Assembly (NCBI GenBank): GCA_002416505.1
Contig: DIAM01000008.1
Span: 2,143-65,249, forward strand
DNA: 63,107 nt
Source: Gammaproteobacteria bacterium UBA5078
GTDB taxonomy: Bacteria; Pseudomonadota; Gammaproteobacteria; Pseudomonadales; Pseudohongiellaceae
Direction: 5' to 3'
Shown here: one piece after another, positions 1 through 8,334 of the stretch
Layout: each line of letters begins with the position of its first letter
Numbering within the stretch: position 1 is the stretch's first letter
The notes under the pieces: model-generated
What the model was told of the DNA's origin: nothing
The model's input: only the letters and a program-made list of their open reading frames with translations
Database searches by the model: none
Translations under genes and position numbers: made by a program

Positions 1-1236
1 GCCCCCGCCGTGAAATTGGCGCGTGAGGGCATCCCCGTAACTTGGGAGCTCTACTCCGGTTTTCGCAGCAATCAGTCATTCTGGGATCAGTACCCCTCCT
101 CTGGCGCGGTCTTTCTAAAGGCCGACGGCAGCGCCTATGAGCTCGGCGACACTTGGATACAAGCCGACCTAGCGGCAACCCTGGAGTTGATCCAGGACCA
201 GGGCCGCGATGGTTTCTACAAGGGCAAGAATGCGAAGATGTTGGCCGACTTCATGCGTGCCAACGGCGGCATCATCACAGAGGAAGACTTAGAGAAGTAC
301 GAGGCGGTCGAGCGCGAGCCGGTGCGCGGTACCTATCGTGGCTATGAGATTGTGAGCATGCCTCCACCCAGCTCCGGCGGCGTCGTCATTATCGAGATGC
401 TGAACATATTGGAAGGCTATGACCTTGCCTCCTACGGGCATAACTCGGCTCAGTATCTGCATCTGCTCACCGAATCTATGCGTCGCTCCTATGCGGATCG
501 TGCCGAGTACCTGGGCGACCCAGATTTCAACGAGAGTATGCCTCTGGACCGCCTGATGGACAAAGATTACGCGGCAACCCTGCGCGCCAGCATCGACATG
601 GATAAGGCCTCCGTGAGCGATGAGAATGAGTACGCGGGCATCTATGAGAGTGAGGAGACTACTCACTACTCGGTAGTCGACAAAGACGGCAATATGGTCT
701 CGGTGACCTATACGCTCGAGAATGGCTACGGCTCGCGCATAGTCGCCGAAGGCGCCGGCTATCTTCTTAACAATGAGATGGGCGATTTCAATGCCGTTCC
801 AGGTGTGACTAATCGCAATGGCCAGATCGGCACGACCCCGAATCTGATCGAGCCAGAGAAGCGCATGCTCTCGAGCATGTCGCCCACCATCGTCGCGAGA
901 GACGGCAAGCCTGTGTTCGCGGTCGGCAGCCCCGGCGGGCGCACGATCATCAACACGACTGCGCAGGCCATTCTCAACTTGATCGACTTCGACATGAATA
1001 TCGCCGAATCGGTCGAGGCGCCGCGCATTCACCACCAGTGGCTGCCCGACGTCACGAGCTTCGAAGGCCTCGGTTTCTCCGATGACACTTTGCGCCTCTA
1101 CGAAGAGAAGGGGCATCAGGTGCGCGCGCGCGGCGAGCAAGGCTCCGTGATGGGTGTCTACCATGATCGCGATAGCGATCTATTCCTCGGCGCCGCCGAT
1201 TCCCGTGCTGGAGATGGCGCTGTTGTAGGCTACTAA
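1..1236 (+). CDS. ggt: Gamma-glutamyltransferase, C-terminal part (5' end outside window)
   Basis: This enzyme cleaves gamma-glutamyl bonds of glutathione and related peptides in the periplasm or outside the cell. The frame is open from base 1, so the GTG at base 10 is probably internal and the true N-terminus lies upstream. What is present is the end of the large subunit and the whole small subunit. The autoprocessing site is the TTHYSVVDKDGN motif; its first Thr (about residue 217 counted from base 10) would become the N-terminal nucleophile. It is followed by the LLNNEMGDF segment, the SSMSPTIV segment and a GSPGG loop, all standard for the family. Together with the downstream peptidase-like and amino-acid symporter genes it suggests use of gamma-glutamyl peptides as nutrients. 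No catalytic residue appears lost in the visible part. Confidence 0.93.
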   Translation, partial: APAVKLAREGIPVTWELYSGFRSNQSFWDQYPSSGAVFLKADGSAYELGDTWIQADLAATLELIQDQGRDGFYKGKNAKMLADFMRANGGIITEEDLEKYEAVEREPVRGTYRGYEIVSMPPPSSGGVVIIEMLNILEGYDLASYGHNSAQYLHLLTESMRRSYADRAEYLGDPDFNESMPLDRLMDKDYAATLRASIDMDKASVSDENEYAGIYESEETTHYSVVDKDGNMVSVTYTLENGYGSRIVAEGAGYLLNNEMGDFNAVPGVTNRNGQIGTTPNLIEPEKRMLSSMSPTIVARDGKPVFAVGSPGGRTIINTTAQAILNLIDFDMNIAESVEAPRIHHQWLPDVTSFEGLGFSDDTLRLYEEKGHQVRARGEQGSVMGVYHDRDSDLFLGAADSRAGDGAVVGY

Positions 1237-1255
1237 ACAAAACGAGGGGACGGCT

Positions 1256-2242
1256 ATGAAGCATTGGGTAGGGATCATCATCCTGTTACTAGTCCTGTCC
1301 CCCAGTTTTGCGCTTCGCGCACAGGCGCAAATTCCAAGTGTCACTCGCCTCCTTGATGAGCCTATCATCGGGCCGGAGATGGACGCGCGCATGGGCAGCA
1401 ATATTCAAGGCCCATCCCTGATCCGCGTACCCGACTGGGTCGAAAACCCCCTAGGCAAATACTATCTCTATTTCGCCGATCATCGTGGCGACTACATTCG
1501 CTTGGCCTATGCGGATCAGCTAACGGGCCCTTGGCAGATTCATAGTCCCGGCACGCTTACTCTAGAACAGTCATTCTTCCCAACGACGTGTCCGCCCTGT
1601 TCCGTGCCCGAGGGTAGCACCTCGCCCGCCTATGCCCACATTGCCTCGCCCGATGTCCATGTGCGTGAGGACCTGCAGCAGATCGTGATGTATGTGCATG
1701 GCCGCGACCCGCTGCAGCAGGTCACTCGCTACGCCACCTCACGAGATGGCGTGCATTTCGAGGGCCACCCCGAGGTGATGGGTAAGCCCTATTTCCGCGT
1801 CTTCGAGTACGGCGACTTCTACTATGGTCTCGCGATGCCGGGCTATCTGTATCGCTCGCGCGATGGCATCACACCCTTCGAGGAGGGGCCGCGTTTCTTC
1901 AATGACGATATGCGCCATTCGGCGGTGCTAGTTCGCGGCAGCACGCTGTATGTGTTTTGGACGCAGGTGGGGCATGTGCCCGAGCGCATTCTAATGTCGC
2001 GCATAGCCATGCAAGGAGATTGGCGGCAGTGGAAGGAGTCCGAGGCTGTCGAGGTGCTGCGCCCGCAGCGCGAATGGGAGGGCGCTAATCTTCCCCTGGC
2101 GGCATCGGTACGTGGTGACATCACCGTGCCCGCCAACCAACTGCGCGACCCAACCGTCTTCGAAGAAGATGGTCAGGTCTATCTGCTTTATTCGGTCTCC
2201 GGCGAGAGCGGTATCGCCATCGCCCGCTTGGATCTCCAATAG
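1256..2242 (+). CDS. Secreted propeller-like protein, weakly glycoside hydrolase family 43-like
   Basis: A 328-residue protein with a clear signal peptide (about residues 1-25, ending near AQAQ) and a good ribosome site (GAGGGGA) ahead of the ATG. The mature part has repeated blade-like phrases: YYLYFADHRGDYIRLAYAD, RYATSRDGVHFEG, YLYRSRDGITPFEEG and QVYLLYSVSGESGIAIARL. These resemble the five-bladed beta-propellers of GH43/GH32-like proteins, where a sugar-handling role would be expected. I do not see a convincing full GH43 catalytic triad, so enzyme activity is not claimed. It follows the gamma-glutamyltransferase by 19 bases and could be cotranscribed with it. It converges on the M28-like gene with a gap of only 17 bases. 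Confidence 0.7.
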   Translation: MKHWVGIIILLLVLSPSFALRAQAQIPSVTRLLDEPIIGPEMDARMGSNIQGPSLIRVPDWVENPLGKYYLYFADHRGDYIRLAYADQLTGPWQIHSPGTLTLEQSFFPTTCPPCSVPEGSTSPAYAHIASPDVHVREDLQQIVMYVHGRDPLQQVTRYATSRDGVHFEGHPEVMGKPYFRVFEYGDFYYGLAMPGYLYRSRDGITPFEEGPRFFNDDMRHSAVLVRGSTLYVFWTQVGHVPERILMSRIAMQGDWRQWKESEAVEVLRPQREWEGANLPLAASVRGDITVPANQLRDPTVFEEDGQVYLLYSVSGESGIAIARLDLQ

Positions 2243-2259
2243 ATAGCGCCGCTCCTTGC

Positions 2260-3498
2260 TTAGGCCCGACTCAAGTCCTGAATGATTCTAGAGAACGCAT
2301 CGGCCCAGCGCGCGGTCGTGGCGATGTCGACGGCATCTGGCCAACGATCGTCGGGGTGATGGAACAAGGCATTGTTGCCGAGCAAGGATAGGAAGTTACC
2401 TCGAGCATCATAGATATTTCTCGCCTCCCCCAGGGGGCGATTCTCGATAGGCGTCTCGATGCCCGGCACAAGATCCTCTCTATCCAAGAAGCGCCGTGTC
2501 AAATTCTTTATGGCCTGGCTGGAATACTGCAGGCGTACCTGGGAGCCCGTGGCCGCGAAGTTCGCACCCAAGTGAATCCAGATGAAGGCGTCGCGGGCAA
2601 GGGTTGGGTTCTCGTGCAACATCTGGTCTAGGCCGAGGTGGCTCAGTTCGTGTCCCGAGTTCGCCGTGAAGATCACATCGCGCTGTGGCGGATTCGCCAC
2701 CAAGTCGCGCATTAATTCTAGTAACAAGGCGATGCCGCCGCCACGCTCTGAGGCGCAGCGCCACCAGCCACTGCGCGGCGTCATGATGACCATAGGTGCG
2801 AGGTCCGGGTCGGTGCCATCGATGCGGGCACTCACATTATAGGCCTTACTCGGTTTATGCTCGCAGAAGGCGACCAGTGTCCCCTCTTGCCCTTGCGCGA
2901 TCGCCTCTTGCAAGGCCTGCCAATGTTCGTTGGCAATCTGCAGGGTTGGTGGGCCAACCGGTGCGCGGAAGTCTTCGGCATTCAGCGTGGCTATCCCATC
3001 GAGTGGGTAGCTGCTGTCGCTGACGATGATGATGCCCTTGTGCCTCGTCGTGCGCCGCACTTCATCCAAGCGCGTATGGGCTGGGCTAGAGGTAGAAGGG
3101 GGTAACATGATGACGCCGATGTCGGCATCGCTGCCGAGCTCTCCTAAGCGCCCGGTGATGCCAGCGACGTCGGTGTAGGCACAATCGTATAGAGGCTCGG
3201 CCTCTATGGTGAGGTTGCCGAAATCGAAGCTCGCATAGAGCACATTGACGCGCTCGAGTTCGATGGGGTCCATGAACGGCGCGATTCCCATGTCTTGAAT
3301 GCGATCAGAAAGCCATGCGCCACTAACCGTATCGACGGCGGTGCCGGTGCGATGATAGCCCTGCGCGGAATATTCCCGAATGATGTCGGCGATGCGGGTC
3401 TCCCGGTTTGCTTGCCCCGCTGCGAATGACTTGAGGCTCGCGGTGGCGAGTGGGAGTGTTGAGAGCAGGTGTAGGAACTGGCGTCGAGAAGGGCGCAT
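2260..3498 (-). CDS. Divergent M28-family (Zn aminopeptidase fold) protein with lost metal ligands
   Basis: A 412-residue exported protein. The N-terminus has paired arginines before a hydrophobic stretch (MRPSRRQFLHLLSTLPLA), resembling a Tat signal. The C-terminal half has the order of M28 motifs, but key residues differ. The usual GAHxDS site reads MTPRSGWW, the DNxSG site reads ASERGGG, the EE pair reads GHELSHLGL, the following Asp position reads WIHLGAN, and the last ligand region is FHHPDDRWPDAVD. A normal two-zinc site is therefore unlikely, although several new histidines sit at these places. It may be a binding protein or an enzyme with an altered centre. The NhaC-type gene lies 60 bases upstream on the same strand and may share a transcript. 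Confidence 0.7.
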   Translation of the reverse strand: MRPSRRQFLHLLSTLPLATASLKSFAAGQANRETRIADIIREYSAQGYHRTGTAVDTVSGAWLSDRIQDMGIAPFMDPIELERVNVLYASFDFGNLTIEAEPLYDCAYTDVAGITGRLGELGSDADIGVIMLPPSTSSPAHTRLDEVRRTTRHKGIIIVSDSSYPLDGIATLNAEDFRAPVGPPTLQIANEHWQALQEAIAQGQEGTLVAFCEHKPSKAYNVSARIDGTDPDLAPMVIMTPRSGWWRCASERGGGIALLLELMRDLVANPPQRDVIFTANSGHELSHLGLDQMLHENPTLARDAFIWIHLGANFAATGSQVRLQYSSQAIKNLTRRFLDREDLVPGIETPIENRPLGEARNIYDARGNFLSLLGNNALFHHPDDRWPDAVDIATTARWADAFSRIIQDLSRA

Positions 3499-3558
3499 GC
3501 TTTTTTCCTAGTGATCTTGTTATTGGAAATAATCGCGGAAAGCTTCGCGCAGCTTGCC

Positions 3559-4962
3559 TTATCCTTTAGCAGCATTCTGCCGACTATTGCGCAAAAGTCC
3601 AATGCCCGCGCTGGCCATCGCGATCGAAATAATCGGGTTGAGGTAATTCAGGAAGGCATAGGGCGCATAGTCTAGAACCGGCACTCCCAAGGTGCTGGCG
3701 TAGAATGCGCCGGCCGTGGTCCAGGGGATGAGTCCGGTGCTCATGGTAGAGCCCTCCTCGACGGAGCGAGACAGCACTGCGTTGTCTAGACCCTTGGCCT
3801 CGTAGGCCTTGCGGAAGAGCTGGCAGTTCAGAATGATGCTGATATAGGCCTCCCCCATGCCCATATTGCCCACGATGCCCGCGCCGATAGTGGTCGCAAT
3901 CAAACTCGCCGTGCGTTGCACCCGCGCGATGATGCCCTCGAGCAGTGCCTGTAGGAAACCTGCGTTAAATAAAATTCCGCCCAATGCGAGCGCGAGTAAT
4001 GACAGCAGTAGGGTCCAGCTCATGCTGGTGATGCCGCCCCGGCCGAGTAGGGAGTCCAGGCTCTCGATGCCAGTAGTACCGGGCGAGTTGCTCCACAGGC
4101 TATTGAGCACCTCCACCAGCGAGCGCTCTTGATAGAGTACCGCAACGGCTACCGCACTCAGTATGCTGGCGGTCATGCTAATCTCTGGGGGCAGGCGGCG
4201 CAGGCTCAACACCAGCATTACCAGTAGAGGCGTTAGTGTGGCGACCAAGGACAGCGAATACTGTCCAGCAAGTGCCTCCTGCAACTGCGCGATGGTGGCC
4301 TCGGGCAGAGCATTATCTGCAAAGCGCAGGCCTAGCGCCGTAAAGATTATAAGGCTGAGCACAAACGCGGGCACGGTGGTGTAGAGCATCGAGCCGATAT
4401 GACGGTACAGATTGGTGTTAGCGCTCATGGCGGCGAGATTAGTGGTATCGGAGATCGGGGACAGTTTGTCGCCGAAGGTTGCGCCAGCCACGACCATTCC
4501 CGCCACCAGCGGCAGAGGAATCTCCATTGCGGAGCCGATGCCCATCAATACGACACCTAGCGTTCCAGCCGTGCCCCATGAGGTGCCCGTCGCCACCGAC
4601 ATCAGGCTGCATAGTATTAGCCCCGCAGCGAGGAATAGGCTTGGGCTCAGTAGATTCAAACCGTGATAGATCAGAGCAGCGACGGTGCCGCTTTGCATGA
4701 AGGCCGCGATCACCATGCCAATTAGGATGAAGATATAGATGGCGGGCAGTGCGTTGCTGATGCCGATATTCATCATGCCGCGAATGGCGGCGAAGTCGTA
4801 GCCCAGCCACCAAGCATGCAGGGCGGTCCAGATCAGGCAGAAGAACATCACGATGTGCAGGCTGATCGCCAAGATGAACAGGCCCGAGGAGATCATCAGG
4901 AAGTTGCCACCGAAGCACAGGATGGCTTGCAGTAGGCTGGGCGTACGCGGTGTAGAGGGCAT
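3559..4962 (-). CDS. NhaC-family sodium/proton (or sodium-coupled solute) antiporter
   Basis: A 467-residue inner-membrane protein with about eleven or twelve hydrophobic segments. Family hallmarks include the GTSWGTAGTLGVVLMGIG segment, then GATFGDKLSPISDTTNLAA, which carries the acidic and polar residues of the ion pathway, and GMGEAYISIILNCQLFRKAY near the C-terminus. NhaC proteins exchange Na+ for H+; some relatives move malate/lactate or other solutes, so the exact substrate is open. It ends 60 bases before the M28-like gene starts. Its start is divergent from an AGCS symporter, with a 178-base gap. The ribosome site upstream of this ATG is weak, so the start is probable rather than certain. 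Confidence 0.88.
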   Translation of the reverse strand: MPSTPRTPSLLQAILCFGGNFLMISSGLFILAISLHIVMFFCLIWTALHAWWLGYDFAAIRGMMNIGISNALPAIYIFILIGMVIAAFMQSGTVAALIYHGLNLLSPSLFLAAGLILCSLMSVATGTSWGTAGTLGVVLMGIGSAMEIPLPLVAGMVVAGATFGDKLSPISDTTNLAAMSANTNLYRHIGSMLYTTVPAFVLSLIIFTALGLRFADNALPEATIAQLQEALAGQYSLSLVATLTPLLVMLVLSLRRLPPEISMTASILSAVAVAVLYQERSLVEVLNSLWSNSPGTTGIESLDSLLGRGGITSMSWTLLLSLLALALGGILFNAGFLQALLEGIIARVQRTASLIATTIGAGIVGNMGMGEAYISIILNCQLFRKAYEAKGLDNAVLSRSVEEGSTMSTGLIPWTTAGAFYASTLGVPVLDYAPYAFLNYLNPIISIAMASAGIGLLRNSRQNAAKG

Positions 4963-5085
4963 AGAGCGGTCTCGAGTGTTCGAGGCGTTGCCGCCTCAAA
5001 TAGATAGTGCCAGCCTAGCATTAGAAGCCCAGCGCCGAAACTGCCTTGCGTGAATTGTCTGCTACATGCTCGCGCGGCGGCTTAG

Positions 5086-5104
5086 GCGCGGGGTAGGCCC
5101 GCGC
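5086..5104. other. GC-rich inverted repeat in divergent promoter region
   Basis: Seven-base arms GCGCGGG (5086-5092) and CCCGCGC (5098-5104) flank a 5-base loop, between the divergent NhaC and AGCS genes. It lies about 37 bases before the AGCS start, so it could be a hairpin in that gene's leader or an operator. There is no poly-T tract, so it is not a typical terminator. Confidence 0.35.
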
Positions 5105-5140
5105 AGACATGCCGCGCGCAGCCTGCTAGGATAGCGCGTC

Positions 5141-6505
5141 ATGGATCTTATAAGTTCGCTCGAAACTGCACTGGGACAATTGGCTGGCTTCCTTTGGGGC
5201 CCCCCGCTAGTGACGCTACTAGTGGGCGGTGGCCTGTTCTTCCTCATCTACTCCCGCTTCGTTCCTTACCGCCATCTCGGGGAGAGCCTACGCCTGCTCT
5301 TCGCGCCTTCCGATGGCAACGATCCCGGTCAACTCTCGCACTTCCAAGCCTTATGCACGGCCCTATCTGGCACGCTCGGCATGGGCAATGTCTCTGGCGT
5401 AGCCCTAGCTATCGCCATGGGCGGCCCGGGTGCGATTTTCTGGATGTGGGTCAGCGCGCTATTGGGCATCGCCACGAAGTTTTATACCTGCACACTCGCA
5501 GTGATGTACCGCGGTCAAGACTCCGAGGGCGTGTGGCAGGGTGGCCCGATGTATGTGATTCGCGAAGGCTTAGGCCGGCGCTGGGTGCCACTGGCCTATT
5601 TCTTCGCGCTAGCTGGCCTGTTCGGCACCCTGCCGATCTTTCAGATTAATCAGCTCGTGCAGATACTGCGCGACACTATCGCCATCCCCTCTGGCATCAC
5701 CAGCGCCGATGCGCATTTCTCCTTCGATCTGGTCGTGGGAATAGTCCTAGCCTTAATCGTATTGATTGTGGGGCTAGGCAAGTTACCTAGGCTCGGACGC
5801 GTCGCGCGGGTGTTAGTGCCTAGCATGGTCGCCGGCTATATCTTATTGACTGGCTTCGTCATCATTAGCCACTTCAGTGAGGTGCCAGCGGCCCTAGCCT
5901 TGATCGTGAACGATGCCTTCACTGGCAATGCCGTGGCGGGTGGGGCCGTCGGCTCGGTCATCATCATGGGCATCCGCCGCGCAGCATTCTCCAACGAGGC
6001 GGGCATCGGCACCGAGGCGATGGCCCATGGCGCGGCGCGCACCAAGGTGCCGGTGAAGGAGGGCCTAGTGGCGATGCTAGGGCCGATAATCGACACCCTG
6101 ATCGTCTGCACCTGTACCGCCTTGGTGATCCTGATTAGCGGCGTGTGGCAGACCGGCGACGCCGATGGCGCCACGTTGACTGCTACGGCGTTCGGAGCAC
6201 TGTTTCCGATGGGGGGCGAGGTCATTCTTGCGCTGCTAGTCTCCGCGCTTAGCCTGAGTACGGTATTCACGTTCTGGTATTACGGCAGTAAGTGTCTAGG
6301 CTTCTTCGTCGGTGCGCGCTACCAGCACCACTACATCTGGTTCTATATCGTGTTGGTGGTCATCGGGGCGGTTAGCTCGCTACAGGTTGTGGTCAATCTG
6401 ATCGACTCGATGTATGCCCTGATGGCAATCCCCACGATGACCTCGGCACTGCTGCTAGCTCCGAAGGTCAATCAGGCGGTGCGCGAATACTTTAAGGCTA
6501 AGTGA
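5141..6505 (+). CDS. Alanine/glycine:cation symporter (AGCS) family protein
   Basis: A 454-residue inner-membrane carrier of the sodium:amino-acid (AgcS/DagA) family. Family phrases visible are the ALSGTLGMGNVSGVALAIA segment followed by GGPGAIFWMWVSALLG near residues 70-110, and RRAAFSNEAGIGTEAMAHGAA near residue 280. These build the sodium and small-amino-acid site in the LeuT-like fold. Alanine and glycine (L or D) are the usual substrates. The ATG is preceded by TAGGATA at suitable spacing. It converges with a second AGCS gene 9 bases away, so this cell carries two different carriers of one family side by side. A hairpin terminator overlaps the 3' end of the neighbour. Confidence 0.9.
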   Translation: MDLISSLETALGQLAGFLWGPPLVTLLVGGGLFFLIYSRFVPYRHLGESLRLLFAPSDGNDPGQLSHFQALCTALSGTLGMGNVSGVALAIAMGGPGAIFWMWVSALLGIATKFYTCTLAVMYRGQDSEGVWQGGPMYVIREGLGRRWVPLAYFFALAGLFGTLPIFQINQLVQILRDTIAIPSGITSADAHFSFDLVVGIVLALIVLIVGLGKLPRLGRVARVLVPSMVAGYILLTGFVIISHFSEVPAALALIVNDAFTGNAVAGGAVGSVIIMGIRRAAFSNEAGIGTEAMAHGAARTKVPVKEGLVAMLGPIIDTLIVCTCTALVILISGVWQTGDADGATLTATAFGALFPMGGEVILALLVSALSLSTVFTFWYYGSKCLGFFVGARYQHHYIWFYIVLVVIGAVSSLQVVVNLIDSMYALMAIPTMTSALLLAPKVNQAVREYFKAK

Positions 6506-6513
6506 GCATGTAC

Positions 6514-8070
6514 CTAGCCGGGCAGGTGTGACTGCTCGGCTTTTGTCCAATGCTCGGTCTCAAGACCGATGTCCGCAGAGATGAACTTGCCTCCGTTTGT
6601 CCGCCGGTAATGGGCCAGCGCCTTGAACACCAGCGGCGAGCCCAGCATCAAGATAGGAATATTGAGATACACCATGACGATATTGGTCAGGTCGGAGATC
6701 GCCCAAAGATTGCCCAGCTCCAATCCTGCGAGCACGGTGAGCGCACCGAAAGGCACGAAGAACAGCGAGCCGAGAAGGCGAATAGAGAGTATGAAGCCGG
6801 GCTTGCGCGAAATAAAATTCGCCGAAATTTCGGCGAAGGAAATCATGCCCAGTAGGGTCGTGAATGCGAACAGGGCATAGCAGACGCTGACGATAATGGT
6901 GATGGTGGTGCTCAAGGACTGAGGCACTAAGGCCTGCACAGAGCTGACATAGGTGCCGATGCGCGATGCGCTCATGGCGCTCCACTCGACGGCATCCGTG
7001 GCACCGGTCCACAGATGGGCGATCACCACGATGAAACCGGTCATGGTGCAGATGACGATAGTGTCGAAGAAGACCCCTAGGCTCTGCACTAAGCCTTGCT
7101 CGCAGGGGTGGTTATTGTCGGCCACCGCTGCGGCCATGGTAATAGTGCCTTGCCCGGCCTCGTTAGACATCAAACCCCTGCGCACGCCCTCGGCAAGCGC
7201 CACGCCCATGCCGCCACCAAACAAGGCCTCCGGCGAGAACGCACCGAACACGACCTCTTTGAGGAAGAAGGGAATCAGAGGGAAGTTCACTAGGATGATC
7301 AGCAGGGAGATGGCACAGAACAGCAGCGCCATGAATGGCACGATTAGATTGGTCCATGCGCTGACGCGGCGAATGCCACCCAGGATCAAATACGCACAGT
7401 AGCTCACCAGCATTAGGGCGATCACATAGTATAGGAGTGACTGCCTATCGGACTCGATTCCGCTGGCGGTGTCGGCCACCATGCCAATGGCGGTGAACAC
7501 ATTGAAGGTCTGAATCGGCACATTGAACAGGGCATAGACGATGAAGGCGACGGAGAGAAAGATGCCGACCATGCGCTTGTTGCCAAGAATGCGTCGGCCA
7601 TAGAAGGGTAGTCCCCCTACGAATTCGGTGCCCTTCTTCTCTTTGAAGAGTTGCGCTAGCACCGCCTCCATGAACGCGGTGGCCATGCCGAAGAAGGCCG
7701 CAACCCACATCCAGAATAAGGCGCCCGGACCACCCACCGTGATCGCGCCGGTCACCCCCACTATATTGCCCGGCCCCGCGCGCATCGCCAAGCCCAGCAT
7801 GAAAGAGGCGAACGCGCTAATACCAGTAGTGCTTGTGCGCCGACGCAGCATGATTGCAATGGCGCGCGAGAAACTAAGTGTCTGAATGAGGCCGGTGCGC
7901 AGCGAGAAATACAGGCCCATGCCTAGCAGTAGCAGCACCGCGAATGACATCTGTCCTAACAAGGGTATCTGGGCATACCAGCCCACTTGCATCGGGAAAC
8001 TCCATACCGCATCGGCAATCGGTTGAATGAATGCGAAAAATTCATTGATGCGCTGGAATAGTTCGTTCAA
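6514..8070 (-). CDS. AGCS-family sodium/amino-acid symporter, second and divergent copy
   Basis: A 518-residue symporter with the family phrases ISAFASFMLGLAMRAGPGNI, then GGPGALFWMWVAAFFGMATAF, and RRGLMSNEAGQGTITMAAA. It is longer than its neighbour and clearly divergent in sequence, so it is not a recent duplicate. The start used here is TTG, with GAGAGA upstream; the nearby ATG is out of frame and stops at once, which supports TTG. The C-terminal tail after the last membrane segment (HYRRTNGGKFISADIGLETEHW) is cytoplasmic. The gene diverges from a TonB-dependent receptor 264 bases away, so outer- and inner-membrane uptake of the same compound is possible but not shown. Confidence 0.88.
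   Translation of the reverse strand: MNELFQRINEFFAFIQPIADAVWSFPMQVGWYAQIPLLGQMSFAVLLLLGMGLYFSLRTGLIQTLSFSRAIAIMLRRRTSTTGISAFASFMLGLAMRAGPGNIVGVTGAITVGGPGALFWMWVAAFFGMATAFMEAVLAQLFKEKKGTEFVGGLPFYGRRILGNKRMVGIFLSVAFIVYALFNVPIQTFNVFTAIGMVADTASGIESDRQSLLYYVIALMLVSYCAYLILGGIRRVSAWTNLIVPFMALLFCAISLLIILVNFPLIPFFLKEVVFGAFSPEALFGGGMGVALAEGVRRGLMSNEAGQGTITMAAAVADNNHPCEQGLVQSLGVFFDTIVICTMTGFIVVIAHLWTGATDAVEWSAMSASRIGTYVSSVQALVPQSLSTTITIIVSVCYALFAFTTLLGMISFAEISANFISRKPGFILSIRLLGSLFFVPFGALTVLAGLELGNLWAISDLTNIVMVYLNIPILMLGSPLVFKALAHYRRTNGGKFISADIGLETEHWTKAEQSHLPG
6516..6544 (+). terminator. Hairpin terminator for the AGCS gene, embedded in the opposite gene's 3' end
   Basis: Arms AGCCGGGCAG (6516-6525) and CTGCTCGGCT (6532-6541) form a ten-pair stem with one G-T wobble and a 6-base loop, followed by TTTT. 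It sits 10 bases after the plus-strand AGCS stop, but its bases also encode the last residues of the minus-strand AGCS gene. Confidence 0.65.
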
Positions 8071-8334
8071 AACATTTTCTCTCGCTGTCAGTAGGGGTGG
8101 CGTATCGACATTGTGTCAGCACTGTAATCTTTTTCAAAATACTGTGCTACTTGTTCGGTGTCTTTGACGCGGAACTGACGCAATTTGTTCATCTCGCTGT
8201 AATCGCGATTTCACATTGAGTGGCCACACTATCTCCCCGAAACAACAGCGGCCTTGTCTATGCCGCACACTCATTATAAAAATTCGGCGCTGAAGTCTCT
8301 GCGGTGCCTACTACTATTATCTGAGGTTCTAACG

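Noticed and set aside
289..1164. Long open frame on the minus strand opposite the gamma-glutamyltransferase gene.
   Set aside because: No recognisable domain, and the plus strand encodes a clear catalytic protein; long antisense frames are common at this base composition.
8254..8280. Possible promoter TTGTCT/TATAAA ahead of the first TonB receptor.
   Set aside because: The spacer is only 15 bases and the -35 match is weak; not enough to list as a feature.
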